From Lithobates sylvaticus (Eukaryota; Chordata; Amphibia; Anura; Ranidae): 64,000 nt of DNA. The DNA is taken from assembly GCA_028564925.1 (NCBI GenBank), contig CM053031.1, positions 168,609,084 through 168,673,083 on the forward strand. Direction: 5' to 3'. The notes under the pieces were generated by a model. It searched no databases. It was not told where the DNA came from and worked only from the letters and a program-made list of their open reading frames with translations. Shown one piece after another: positions 20,945 through 31,460 of this stretch. Every line of letters begins with the position of its first letter. The stretch's first letter is position 1. The position numbers were made by a program, and so were the translations under genes.

Positions 20945-23823
20945 ATGATCATTGAGGGGGAAGAGGATAGTCACTCAGCATAACAGGATAGTCACTCAGC
21001 ATCAGCATAGGCAGTCTTGAAGGGATGTGACATTTCAAAAAAAATTATTCGGTTACATCAGCATCAGGTTCTTGGTAGCTGGTGGTGATCCAAGACTGAT
21101 TAATTTTTATGAAGGTCAGTTGATCAACCGAGTCAGTGGACAGGTGCACCCTGTGATCGGTTACAAAGCCTCCAGCAGCACTGAATGTGCGTTCCGAAAG
21201 AACGCTGGATGCAGGACAGGCCAGTAGTTCAATTGCATACTGTGCAAGCTCTGGCCAGTGATCCATCCTCAAGACCCAGTAACCCAGAGGATTTTCGGTG
21301 GGAAAGGTGTCCAAGTCTGACCTTGCCCCTAGGTATTCATGGACCATGTAAATCAGACGCTGGCGATGGTTGCTGGAACCAATCATACCTTGGGGCTGCG
21401 GACTAAAAAATTATCTGAACGCATCGGTCAGATGGCCACCTTCTCCACCTCTCCTTCTGTGACTGACCGAAGCCTCAGCAACACGTTATCCAGGACCAGG
21501 AATTGGGAACGCGTTGCACCTTTCTGCAAGGCCTCCCGAAGATGTTTCATCCTCTGCGACGGCAAGATAAGGTCCGCAACCTTACCCTTGTAACGTGGAT
21601 CAAGAAGGGTTGCCAGCCAGTAATGATCCCCCTCCTTGATCGGACGAATAGGAGGATCCTTCCTCATGCTTTGCAGGATCAGGGAGGCCATGCAGCGTAG
21701 GTTAGCTGAGGTATTCGGTACGGAGTCCTCTGGGTCACTAAGGATGACATGATCCACAGCCACCTCCTCCCAGCCACGTACAAGTCCACAGGTTTCTTGG
21801 GACTTAAAAAACTGCTGCTGAGGGCCAGGCTCCACCTCCATGCTGACACAATCCTCCTCCTCTTCCTGTGTGATCGGCAGGCCAGCAGGAACACTGTCTG
21901 TATAAAGGGAGCCTTGAGAGGTAAGGAAGTCCCCCTATTCCTGCCTCTGTTCTGCCTCAAGTGCCCGGTCCATTATCCCACGCAGCGTGTGCTCCAACAG
22001 GTGGAGAAGAGGGACAGTGTCACTGATGCATGCACTGTCACTGCTCACCATCCTCGTGGCCTCCTTAAATGGTGACAGGACAGTGCATGCATCCCTGATC
22101 ATGGCCCACTGGCATGGGGGGAAAAAACAAGCTCCCCTGACCCTGTCCTGGTGCCACAGTTGCACAGGTACTCATTGATGGCCCTCTGCTGCGTGTGCAG
22201 ATGCTGCAGCATGGCCAATGTTGAGTTCCACCTGGTCGGCATGTCACAGATTAGACGGTTCTTGGGCAGGTTAAATTCCTTTTGGAGGTCAGCCAGCCAA
22301 GCACTGGCATTATATGACCAGCGGAAATGCAAACAGACTTTCCTTGCCTGTCTGAGGACATCCTGTAAGCCTGGGTACCTGCCCAAGAACTGCTGCACCA
22401 CCAAGTTAAGGACGTGAGCCACACAGGGCAGATGGGTCAGTTGTCCCTGTCGGAGGGCAGAGAGGAGGTTGATGCCATTGTCGCAAACCACTATTCCTGG
22501 CTTAAGTTGGCGTGGCGTCAACCACCTCTCCTGTCCCCCAAGCACACCAGCGCAAGCACCGCATGGCATCTTTTTGCCTGCATACTTGCGTAGCCCCTTG
22601 AACGCCTATGGAGCACTGCTGGTTCCGAGGACAAAGCACAGGAAGAGGCCATGGAGGAAGAAGAAGAGAAGGGGGTGGAGGATAGGGGTGTGTATCACCA
22701 GAATCACCAGTAGTAATTTTGGAGGCGTGGTGGCGGAACAACCTCCAACACTACTGCACCTTGTCCTGCATCCTTCCCAGCTGCCAGAAGAGTCACCCAA
22801 TGCGCCGTGAAAGATAGGTAATGTCCCTGTACATGCCTGCTGGACAATGAGTCAGCGGTACCGCTGACCGCCCTGTCCAGCGAGGCCAAGACATTGCCTT
22901 CCACATGCCGGTAGAGAGCCGGAATCGCCATTCCTGATAAAAAGTGGCATTTGGGAACCTGCCACTGAGGAACCGCACATTCCACAAACTCACGGAAGGG
23001 GGCAGAGTCTACCAACTGAAAAGGCAGCAGTTGAAGTGCTAGCAATTTAGCCAAGCTAACATTCAACCGCCGGGCATGTGGATGGCTGGGAGTGAACTTC
23101 TTTTGACAGGGCAGCAGCTGGGGCAGGGAAATTTGCCTGGTACAATCAGACGTCGGTGTACTGATAGCAGTACTTGGCTGTGACACACCTAATTCTACAC
23201 CTTCATTCCTCTCAGTGCAGGTTTCAGAGAGGACTGAAGGTATAGTGGGGTTGGAGAGCCCAGCTGATGAGGAGCAAGGAGAGGTTCGCTTTGTTCTTTG
23301 GTGTGGGTCTTTTAGGTACGCTTGCCAACGAACTGCATGACAGGTTGACATATGTCTTGTCAAGCATGTGGTGCCCAATCGGCTGATGTTTTGGCCATGC
23401 GTGATATGCTTGAGACATATGTTGCAAATAGCAGCAGTGCTATCTGATGCACTAGTCTCAAAAAAGGCCCACACCAAAGAATTTTTGGAATAACACACAG
23501 AGGCAGCGCCCTGCACATGCGCAGCTGTGCGGTGTGATGCAGTCGGTGTGCTGCCCTTAAGTTGGCCCTTGGAGGGCATCCTGCCTCATTGGAGATGTGC
23601 CTCCTCCTCCTCTCAGGCACCCACGTAGAGTCAGTGACCTCATCATCCCCTCCCTCCTCATCACTGGAGCAAACCTGGCAGTATGCTGCAGCTGGGGGGA
23701 CATGACTGCCAGATTGCTGTCCTTCTTGGGCATCCTCTCTCTCTGGGCTCACGTTACTGCCTTCCTCTAGCTGGGTATCCTCATCAGAGCCTTCAAAATG
23801 CTGGGCATCCTCATGGAGCATGT
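20945..23823 (-). pseudogene. hAT copy 3 transposase body, inverted and decayed
   Basis: Minus-strand match to the copy 1 transposase from about residue 115 to the stop, plus about 90 bp of 3' UTR. The BED finger (CNICLKHIT...TRHMSTCH, about 23390-23480), NGINLLSALRQ, PTRWNSTLAML, DPRYKGKV (about 21590) and SSVLSERTFSAAGG (about 21200) are all recognisable. It is split over at least five open segments in different frames, so no functional product is expected. Orientation is opposite to its own 5' and 3' ends. Confidence 0.85.
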
Positions 23824-23825
23824 AC

Positions 23826-25106
23826 TAAGGCCCAATTTTTCTGCCCATGTTGAAAAGGTGCATGTAATTACAATTCTTGATATATTTCACAGCAGAGCCC
23901 CTTCCAGCGCCCACCAAGAGTAACTGTGAGGACTTACAGTGTTGTGGCACCAGCACCACCGCCAAAGGCCCAATTCTTCTACTACTGTTCAACAATGGCA
24001 TGTAATTACAATTCTTGATATAATAGTTCACAGCAGGGTGTTCTAGGCCCAAATTTCTGCAGAGCATATAGGGCAGGCCCCTACTTTCAAACATCCAACT
24101 TACAAACGTTTCCTACTTGCAAACAAATGGAAGGAGACAACAGGAAGTGAGATGAAATCTACCCCTAGGAAGGGAAATTCTCTCCTGTAAGAGTTGATAT
24201 GGGAAAAACATGTCCCCTCTCCACTGATGCTTTATCCCAATCCTTGTTTTACTAAAAAACCTAAATTTACAAAAAACATTTGTCATTGGGACAGAAAGCC
24301 CAGTGACATCTTCTGAAGAGGTGCACAGACAGCAAAAAAAATGTTACAGGGGTGATAACCCTTCCCTATGTTTTCTAAAAAGCTTAAAAATCGATTTTTG
24401 GACTGGAGCTACACTTTAAAAATCTACCAGTTCAAAATTACAAAAAGATTCTACTTAACAACAAACCTACTGTCCCTGTGTTGTTTGCAACGCCTGTATG
24501 CTGCTGTTCAGAGTATATAGGGCCTTGGGGCCCCACGCCTTTCCTTTTTTTAATTTGGGTACGGGGTTCCACTTAATATCCATACAAGACCCAAAGGGGC
24601 TATTAATGGGCGGGGTGGGGGTACCCATGCCATTTTTCTCAATGATTTTCATCCATATTGCCGGGACCAGACATTACATTAAAACTGCAATCAGTTTGAA
24701 ATGACTATTTTTCGGTTACAAATGTCATTTTATGCAGGGACTGTTCTAAACACGGAAAACACTCGCCACTTCACAGGCATATTATAGACACCCCCCAGGC
24801 ACGATATTAATATTTTACTTTTTTTTTCACTTTAAGCGTCATTAAAATCAGTGCTCCCGGAAAAACTTCCTTTTTTAAAACTTTTTTTTGCATTGATACA
24901 TGTCCCCTGGGGCAGGACCCGGGTCCCCAAACCCTTTTTAGGACAATAACTTGCATATTAGCCTTTAAAATTAGCACTTTTGATTTTGAACGTTCGAGTC
25001 CCATAGACTTTAATGGGGTTCTAAAGTTCACGCAAATTTTCGGTCCATTCGCAGGTTCTGGTGCGAACCGAACTGGGGGGGGGGGGGGGGTTGTTCAGCT
25101 CATCCC
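23826..25106 (+). other. hAT copy 3 3' side: 147-bp type repeats and right end
   Basis: Starts with about two diverged units of the second 147-bp type (ATTACAATTCTTGATAT, CACAGCAG.GCC). The unique right end follows, matching 16970-17838, with CCCCTACTTTCAAACATCC and TGTCCCCTGGGGCAGGACC, a G-run at about 25075-25088 and the terminal GTTCAGCTCATCCCTA. No gene. Confidence 0.8.
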
Positions 25107-25915
25107 TATTGTGGATATACTATACTTGGACTTTGCAAAAGCATTTGACACAATTCCCCACACACAGCTAATGTGCAAGTTTAAGTCTAAAGGCTAATGC
25201 CGCATACACACGAAGGGACTTTGTCCGCCGGACCAAGTCCAGCGGACAAACCGCCGGACTTTCCAGCTGGGCTTCGCCGGACTTGAAAGCGAACGGACTT
25301 GACTACACACGATCACGCTAAAAGTCCGGCGGGTTCACGCGATGACGTACAGCACGTACGACGGGACTAGAAAAAGAAAAATACTAGAAAAATACATGCT
25401 ACTGAGCATGCGCCCTTTTTGGTCCGCCGGACCATACTACAGACGGCCGTATTGTCCGCCGGACTGCCAAGTCCAGCGGATAATTTTAAATTTTTAATTT
25501 TAAAACCTAGTCCGCCGGACTTTTGGGAAAAAAAGTCCGTCGAAGGCCCACACACGAGGGGACTGTCCGGCGGACTCGAGTCCAGCGGACAATCCCGCGG
25601 GATAGTCCCTTCGTGTGTACGCGGCATTAGAAAATTTGGTTTGTAAATTGATTGACAACTGGCTAAAAGAAGGTATTTGGGGAATAGTAATTAATGATTT
25701 AGATTCTGAATGGTCTAAGGTTATTAGTTGTGTACCCCAAGGTTCAGTATTGGACTCCTACCTTTTAACCTATTTATCAATAATATAGAAATCAGGATTA
25801 AAAGTACCATTTCAGTGTTTGCAGATGACAGCAAACAATGCAGTGAAAATTTTTCTTATGCAATGTTTCCAACTTACAAGCCAACCTCAAAGTACTATTT
25901 ATTTGTGTAATGATG
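25107..25915 (+). pseudogene. CR1/L2-like LINE reverse transcriptase remnant, split by a MITE
   Basis: The first part encodes DILYLDFAKAFDTIPHTQL, the reverse transcriptase A-box region. After the MITE (25197-25627) come a NLVCKLIDNWLKEG-like stretch, SCVPQGSVL (about 25730) and VFADDSKQC, the catalytic FADD box (about 25822). Frames differ between pieces and stops are present, so it is dead. The motif style (DFAKAFD, VPQGSVLG, FADD) is CR1/L2, distinct from the L1/Tx1 elements in this window. It is cut on the left by hAT copy 3; hAT copy 2 inserts just downstream at 25945. Confidence 0.8.
25197..25627. mobile_element. 431-bp MITE with TA duplication (GTCCGCCGGAC family)
   Basis: Flanked by TA (25195-25196 and 25628-25629). 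The ends are inverted repeats of about 23 bp, ATGCCGCATACACACGAAGG against ATGCCGCGTACACACGAAGG. The interior repeats GTCCGCCGGAC and AGTCC.GCGGAC palindromic blocks many times. Non-coding. The CGTGTGTA plus TCCG-rich ends resemble the Harbinger ends at 48384, but the flank here is TA rather than TAA, so the superfamily is left open. It interrupts a CR1/L2-like reverse transcriptase. Confidence 0.85.
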
Positions 25916-25944
25916 TGACAAATGAGGTTTAGGCAACTCAAGAC

Positions 25945-26410
25945 TAAGGATGGGCCCGGTGCTCGATGCGAACCCACGTTCGCATCGAGCACCGGGCGTT
26001 CGCTCGCTCGGCGAGCCCAGAACTATTTTGGCCGCTCGCATCACGTTCGTGTGATGCGAGCGGCCCCGCAATGCATTGCGGCCGGCGCGGCCGACGCAGT
26101 GCATTGCTGGCTGATGATTGGCCAAGCATGCACTGTGACCCCGCATGCTTGGCCAATCACAGCCCCGGAAACTCGAAGAGCCATAATTGGCTACAGGCAG
26201 GACGCCTGTAGCCAATTACAGCTCAGGGGCTGTAGTACACGCCCCCCCCTATAAAACGCCGCCACGCCGTCTGCGCCGGTCACATGCTGTTCCGGCGCAG
26301 ATTGAGCAGGCTGTTTCTGTGACACTCTGCTCGATTTAGTTAGGTAGAGAGAGAGATTCACTTGCAGAGATTGAGTTAGATAGATTCAGTTACAAAGATT
26401 GATTGACAAA
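25945..26410 (+). promoter_or_regulatory. hAT left end: four perfect hairpins, CCAAT and TATA boxes
   Basis: Four perfect inverted repeats lie in 265 bp: 25955-25996 (19-bp arms), 26030-26065 (15-bp arms), 26116-26158 (16-bp arms) and 26184-26218 (15-bp arms). CCAAT is at 26153-26157 and again within the fourth hairpin; TATAAAA is at 26250-26256 after a C-run. This is a plausible promoter for the transposase, with transcription expected to start near 26280. The tandem arrays begin about 130 bp further on, so they would lie in the 5' UTR or a 5' intron. Hairpins near hAT ends may also be transposase sites. Confidence 0.65.
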
Positions 26411-28976
26411 GAGGGGCTTGTAGTGTGCTCGTGGCAGGCAGGCAGAGCTCCTATATTTTGTTACCAGAAGCACCTATAGGACTTGTAGTGTGTTCGTGGC
26501 AGGCAGGCAGAGCTCCTATATTTTGTTACCAGAAGCACCTATAGGACTTGTAGTGTGTTAGTGACAGGCAGGCAGAGCTCCTATATTTTGTTACCAGAAG
26601 CACCTATAGGACTTGTAGTGTGTTAGTGACAGGCAGGCAGAGCTCCTATATTTTGTTACCAGAAGCACCTATAGGACTTGTAGTGTGTTAGTGGCAGGCA
26701 GGCAGAGCTCCTATATTTTGTTACCAGAAGCACCTATAGGACTTGTAGTGTGTTAGTGACAGGCAGGCAGAGCTCCTATATTTTGTTACCAGAAGCACCT
26801 ATAGGACTTGTAGTGTGTTAGTGGCAGGCAGGCAGAGCTCCTATATTTTGTTACCAGAAGCACCTATAGGACTTGTAGTGTGTTAGTGACAGGCAGGCAG
26901 AGCTCCTATATTTTGTTACCAGAAGCACCTATAGGACTTGTAGTGTGTTAGTGGCAGGCAGGCAGAGCTCCTATATTTTGTTACCAGAAGCACCTATAGG
27001 ACTTGTAGTGTGTTCGTGGCAGGCAGGCAGAGCTCCTATATTTTGTTCCCAGAGGCACCTATAGGACTTGAAGTGTGTTAGTCCCATTACACACACAGAG
27101 CTATATTTTGTTCCCAGAAGCACCTATAGGACTTGAAGTGTGTTAGTCCCATCACACACACAGAGCTATATTTTCTTCCCAGAAGCACCTATAGGACTTG
27201 AAGTGTGTTAGTCCCATTACACACACAGAGCTATATTTTCTTCCCAGAAAGCACCTATAGGACTTGAAGTGTGTTAGTCCCATTACACACACAGAGCTAT
27301 ATTTTCTTCCCAGAAGCACCTATAGGACTTGAAGTGTGTTAGTCCCATTACACACACAGAGCTATATTTTCTTCCCAGAAGCACCTATAGGACTTGAAGT
27401 GTGTTAGTCCCATTACACACACAGAGCTATATTTTCTTCCCAGAAGCACCTATAGGACTTGAAGTGTGTTAGTCCCATCACACACACAGAGCAATATTTT
27501 CTTCCCAGAAGCACCTATAGGACTTGAAGTGTGTTAGTCCCATCACACACACAGAGCTATATTTTCTTCCCAGAAGCACCTATAGGACTTGAAGTGTGTT
27601 AGTCCCATCACACACACAGAGCTATATTTTCTTCCCAGAAGCACCTATAGGACTTGAAGTGTGTTAGTCCCATTACACACAAAGAGCTATACTTTGTTCC
27701 CAGAAGCACCTATAGGACTTGAAGTGTGTTAGTCCCATCACACACACAGAGCTATATTTTCTTCCCAGAAGCACCTATAGGACTTGAAGTGTGTTAGTCC
27801 CATCACACACACAGAGCTATATTTTCTTCCCAGAAGCACCTATAGGACTTGAAGTGTGTTAGTCCCATTACACACAAAGAGCTATACTTTGTTCCCAGAA
27901 GCACCTATAGGACTTGAAGTGTGTTAGTCCCATTACACACACAGAGCTATATTTTCTTCCCAGAAGCACCTATAGGACTTGTAGTGTGTTAGTGGCAGGC
28001 AGGCAGAGCTCCTATATTTTGTTACCAGAAGCACCTATAGGACTTGTAGTGTGTTCGTGGCAGGCAGGCAGAGCTCCTATATTTTGTTCCCAGAAGCACC
28101 TATAGGACTTGAAGTGTGTTAGTCCCATTACACACACAGAGCTATATTTTCTTCCCAGAAGCACCTATAGGACTTGTAGTGTGTTAGTGGCAGGCAGGCA
28201 GAGCTCCTATATTTTGTTACCAGAAGCACCTATAGGACTTGTAGTGTGTTCGTGGCAGGCAGGCAGAGCTCCTATATTTTGTTCCCAGAGGCACCTATAG
28301 GACTTGAAGTGTGTTAGTCCCATTACACACACAGAGCTATATTTTGTTCCCAGAAGCACCTATAGGACTTGAAGTGTGTTAGTCCATTACACACACAGAG
28401 CTATATTTTCTTCCCAGAAGCACCTATAGGACTTGAAGTGTGTTAGTCCCATTACACACACAGAGCTATATTTTCTTCCCAGAAGCACCTATAGGACTTG
28501 AAGTGTGTTAGTCCCATTACACACACAGAGCTATATTTTCTTCCCAGAAGCACCTATAGGACTTGAAGTGTGTTAGTCCCATTACACACACAGAGCTATA
28601 TTTTCTTCCCAGAAGCACCTATAGGACTTGAAGTGTGTTAGTCCCATTACACACACAGAGCTATATTTTCTTCCCAGAAGCACCTATAGGACTTGAAGTG
28701 TGTTAGTCCCATTACACACACAGAGCTATATTTTCTTCCCAGAAGCACCTATAGGACTTGAAGTGTGTTAGTCCCATCACACACACAGAGCTATATTTTC
28801 TTCCCAGAAGCACCTATAGGACTTGAAGTGTGTTAGTCCCATCACACACACAGAGCAATATTTTCTTCCCAGAAGCACCTATAGGACTTGAAGTGTGTTA
28901 GTCCCATCACACACACAGAGCTATATTTTCTTCCCAGAAGCACCTATAGGACTTGAAGTGTGTTAGTCCCATCACA
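26411..28976 (+). repeat. 65-bp tandem arrays, types B and A, in hAT copy 2
   Basis: Type B (CCTATATTTTGTTACCAG, AAGCACCTATAGGACTTG, GTGTGTTAGTGACAGGCAGG) fills about 26411-27044. Type A (as in copy 1, often CATTACACAC) fills 27045-27985. Mixed B and A units follow, in a block duplicated at about 27914-28105 and 28109-28300, with type A again to 28976. Short open frames here only reflect the repeat. Type B nearest the promoter and type C/D nearest the ATG gives the array a polarity. Confidence 0.93.
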
Positions 28977-31445
28977 CAGAGCTCCTCTATTTTCTTTGCA
29001 TAAGCACCCACAGGACTTCTAGTGTGTTAGTGGCATCACACAGAGCTCCTATATATTCTTCTCAGCAGCACCCACAGGACTTCTAGTGTGTTAGTGGCAT
29101 CACACAGAGCTCCTCTATTTTCTTTGCAGAAGCACCCACAGGACTTCTAGTGTGTTAGTGGCATCACACAGAGCTCCTCTATTTTCTTTGCAGAAGCACC
29201 CACAGGACTTCTAGTGTGTTAGTGGCATCACACAGAGCTCCTCTATTTTCTTTGCAGAAGCACCCATAGGACTTCTAGTGTGTTAGTGGCATCACACAGA
29301 GCTCCTATATATTCTTCTCAGCAGCACCCACAGGACTTCTAGTGTGTTAGTGGCATCACACAGAGCTCCTATATTTTCTTTGCAGAAGCACCTATAGGAC
29401 TTCTAGTGTGTTAGTGGCATCACACAGAGCTCCTATATTTTCTTTGCAGAAGCACCCATAGGACTTCAAGTGTGTTAGTGGCATCACACAGAGCTCCTAT
29501 ATTTTCTTCTCAGCAGCACCCACAGGACTTCTAGTGTGTTAGTGGCATCACACAGAGCTCCTATTTTTTCTTTGCAGAAGCACCCATAGGACTTCTAGTG
29601 TGTTAGTGGCATCACACAGAGCTCCTATATTTTCTTCTCAGCAGCACCCACAGGACTTCTAGTGTGTTAGTGGCATCACACAGAGCTCCTATTTTTTCTT
29701 TGCAGAAGCACCCATAGGACTTCTAGTGTGTTAGTGGCATCACACAGAGCTCCTATATTTTCTTCTCAGCAGCACCCACAGGACTTCTAGTGTGTTAGTG
29801 GCATCACACAGAGCTCCTATTTTTTCTTTGCAGAAGCACCCATAGGACTTCTAGTGTGTTAGTGGCATCACACAGAGCTCCTCTATTTTCTTTGCAGAAG
29901 CACCCATAGGACTTCAAGTGTGTTAGTGGCATCACACAGAGCTCCTATATTTTCTTCTCAGCAGCACCCACAGGACTTCTAGTGTGTTAGTGGCATCACA
30001 CAGAGCTCCTATTTTTTCTTTGCAGAAGCACCCATAGGACTTCTAGTGTGTTAGTGGCATCACACAGAGCTCCTATATTTTCTTCTCAGCAGCACCCACA
30101 GGACTTCTAGTGTGTTAGTGGCATCACACAGAGCTCCTATTTTTTCTTTGCAGAAGCACCCATAGGACTTCTAGTGTGTTAGTGGCATCACACAGAGCTC
30201 CTATATTTTCTTCTCAGCAGCACCCACAGGACTTCTAGTGTGTTAGTGGCATCACACAGAGCTCCTATTTTTTCTTTGCAGAAGCACCCATAGGACTTCT
30301 AGTGTGTTAGTGGCATCACACAGAGCTCCTATATTTTCTTCTCAGCAGCACCCACAGGACTTCTAGTGTGTTAGTGGCATCACACAGAGCTCCTATTTTT
30401 TCTTTGCAGAAGCACCCATAGGACTTCTAGTGTGTTAGTGGCATCACACAGAGCTCCTATATTTTCTTCTCAGCAGCACCCACAGGACTTCTAGTGTGTT
30501 AGTGGCATCACACAGAGCTCCTCTATTTTCTTTGCAGAAGCACCCATAGGACTTCAAGTGTGTTAGTGGCATCACACAGAGCTCCTATATTTTCTTCTCA
30601 GCAGCACCCACAGGACTTCTAGTGTGTTAGTGGCATCACACAGAGCTCCTATTTTTTCTTTGCAGAAGCACCCATAGGACTTCTAGTGTGTTAGTGGCAT
30701 CACACAGAGCTCCTATATTTTCTTCTCAGCAGCACCCACAGGACTTCTAGTGTGTTAGTGGCATCACACAGAGCTCCTCTATTTTCTTTGCAGAAGCACC
30801 CACAGGACTTCTAGTGTGTTAGTGGCATCACACAGAGCTCCTCTATTTTCTTTGCAGAAGCACCCATAGGACTTCAAGTGTGTTAGTGGCATCACACAGA
30901 GCTCCTATATTTTCTTCTCAGCAGCACCCACAGGACTTCTAGTGTGTTAGTGGCATCACACAGAGCTCCTATTTTTTTCTTTGCAGAAGCACCCATAGGA
31001 CTTCTAGTGTGTTAGTGGCATCACACAGAGCTCCTATATTTTCTTCTCAGCAGCACCCACAGGACTTCTAGTGTGTTAGTGGCATCACACAGAGCTCCTC
31101 TATTTTCTTTGCAGAAGCACCCACAGGACTTCTAGTGTGTTAGTGGCATCACACAGAGCTCCTCTATTTTCTTTGCAGAAGCACCCATAGGACTTCTAGT
31201 GTGTTAGTGGCATCACACAGAGCTCCTATTTTTTCTTTGCAGAAGCACCCATAGGACTTCTAGTGTGTTAGTGGCATCACACAGAGCTCCTATATTTTCT
31301 TCTCAGCAGCACCCACAGGACTTCTAGTGTGTTAGTGGCATCACACAGAGCTCCTATATTTTCTTTGCAGAAGCACCTATAGGACTTCTAGTGTGTTAGT
31401 GGCATCACACAGAGCTCCTATATTTTCTTCTCAGCAGCACCCACA
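28977..31445 (+). repeat. 64-bp tandem array, type C/D, in hAT copy 2
   Basis: About 38 monomers. Long stretches alternate a TTTTTTCTTTGCAG unit with a TATATTTTCTTCTCAG unit, a dimeric higher-order repeat of about 128-129 bp, best seen at 29520-30500. As in copy 1, the final unit is type D (CTTCTCAG then CAGCACCCACAGGACTACCG) and its end lies 25-30 bp upstream of the transposase ATG. Confidence 0.93.
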
Positions 31446-31460
31446 GGACTACCGACTACA

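Larger units (their letters stand above)
20325..25106 (+). mobile_element. hAT copy 3, older, with inverted coding block
   Basis: The two ends are in plus orientation: 5' tandem repeats and first codons of the transposase (20325-20905), and 147-bp type repeats plus right end (about 23826-25106, ending AGCTCATCCCTA). Between them about 2.9 kb (about 20945-23823) holds the rest of the transposase and its 3' UTR start on the minus strand. So the coding block is inverted inside the element. No left terminal repeat is visible before 20325, so the left end is truncated or too diverged. Clearly older than copies 1 and 2, with many frame breaks and about 20% visible divergence in some parts. Confidence 0.8.

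Noticed and set aside
25945-25965. Alternative reading of the hAT flank as ACTCAAGA (one base shifted)
   Set aside because: Equally long, but the ends then pair worse (CTAAGGATG against AGGGATGAG); CTCAAGAC gives TAAGGATG against TAGGGATG, which also fits the fold-back element.
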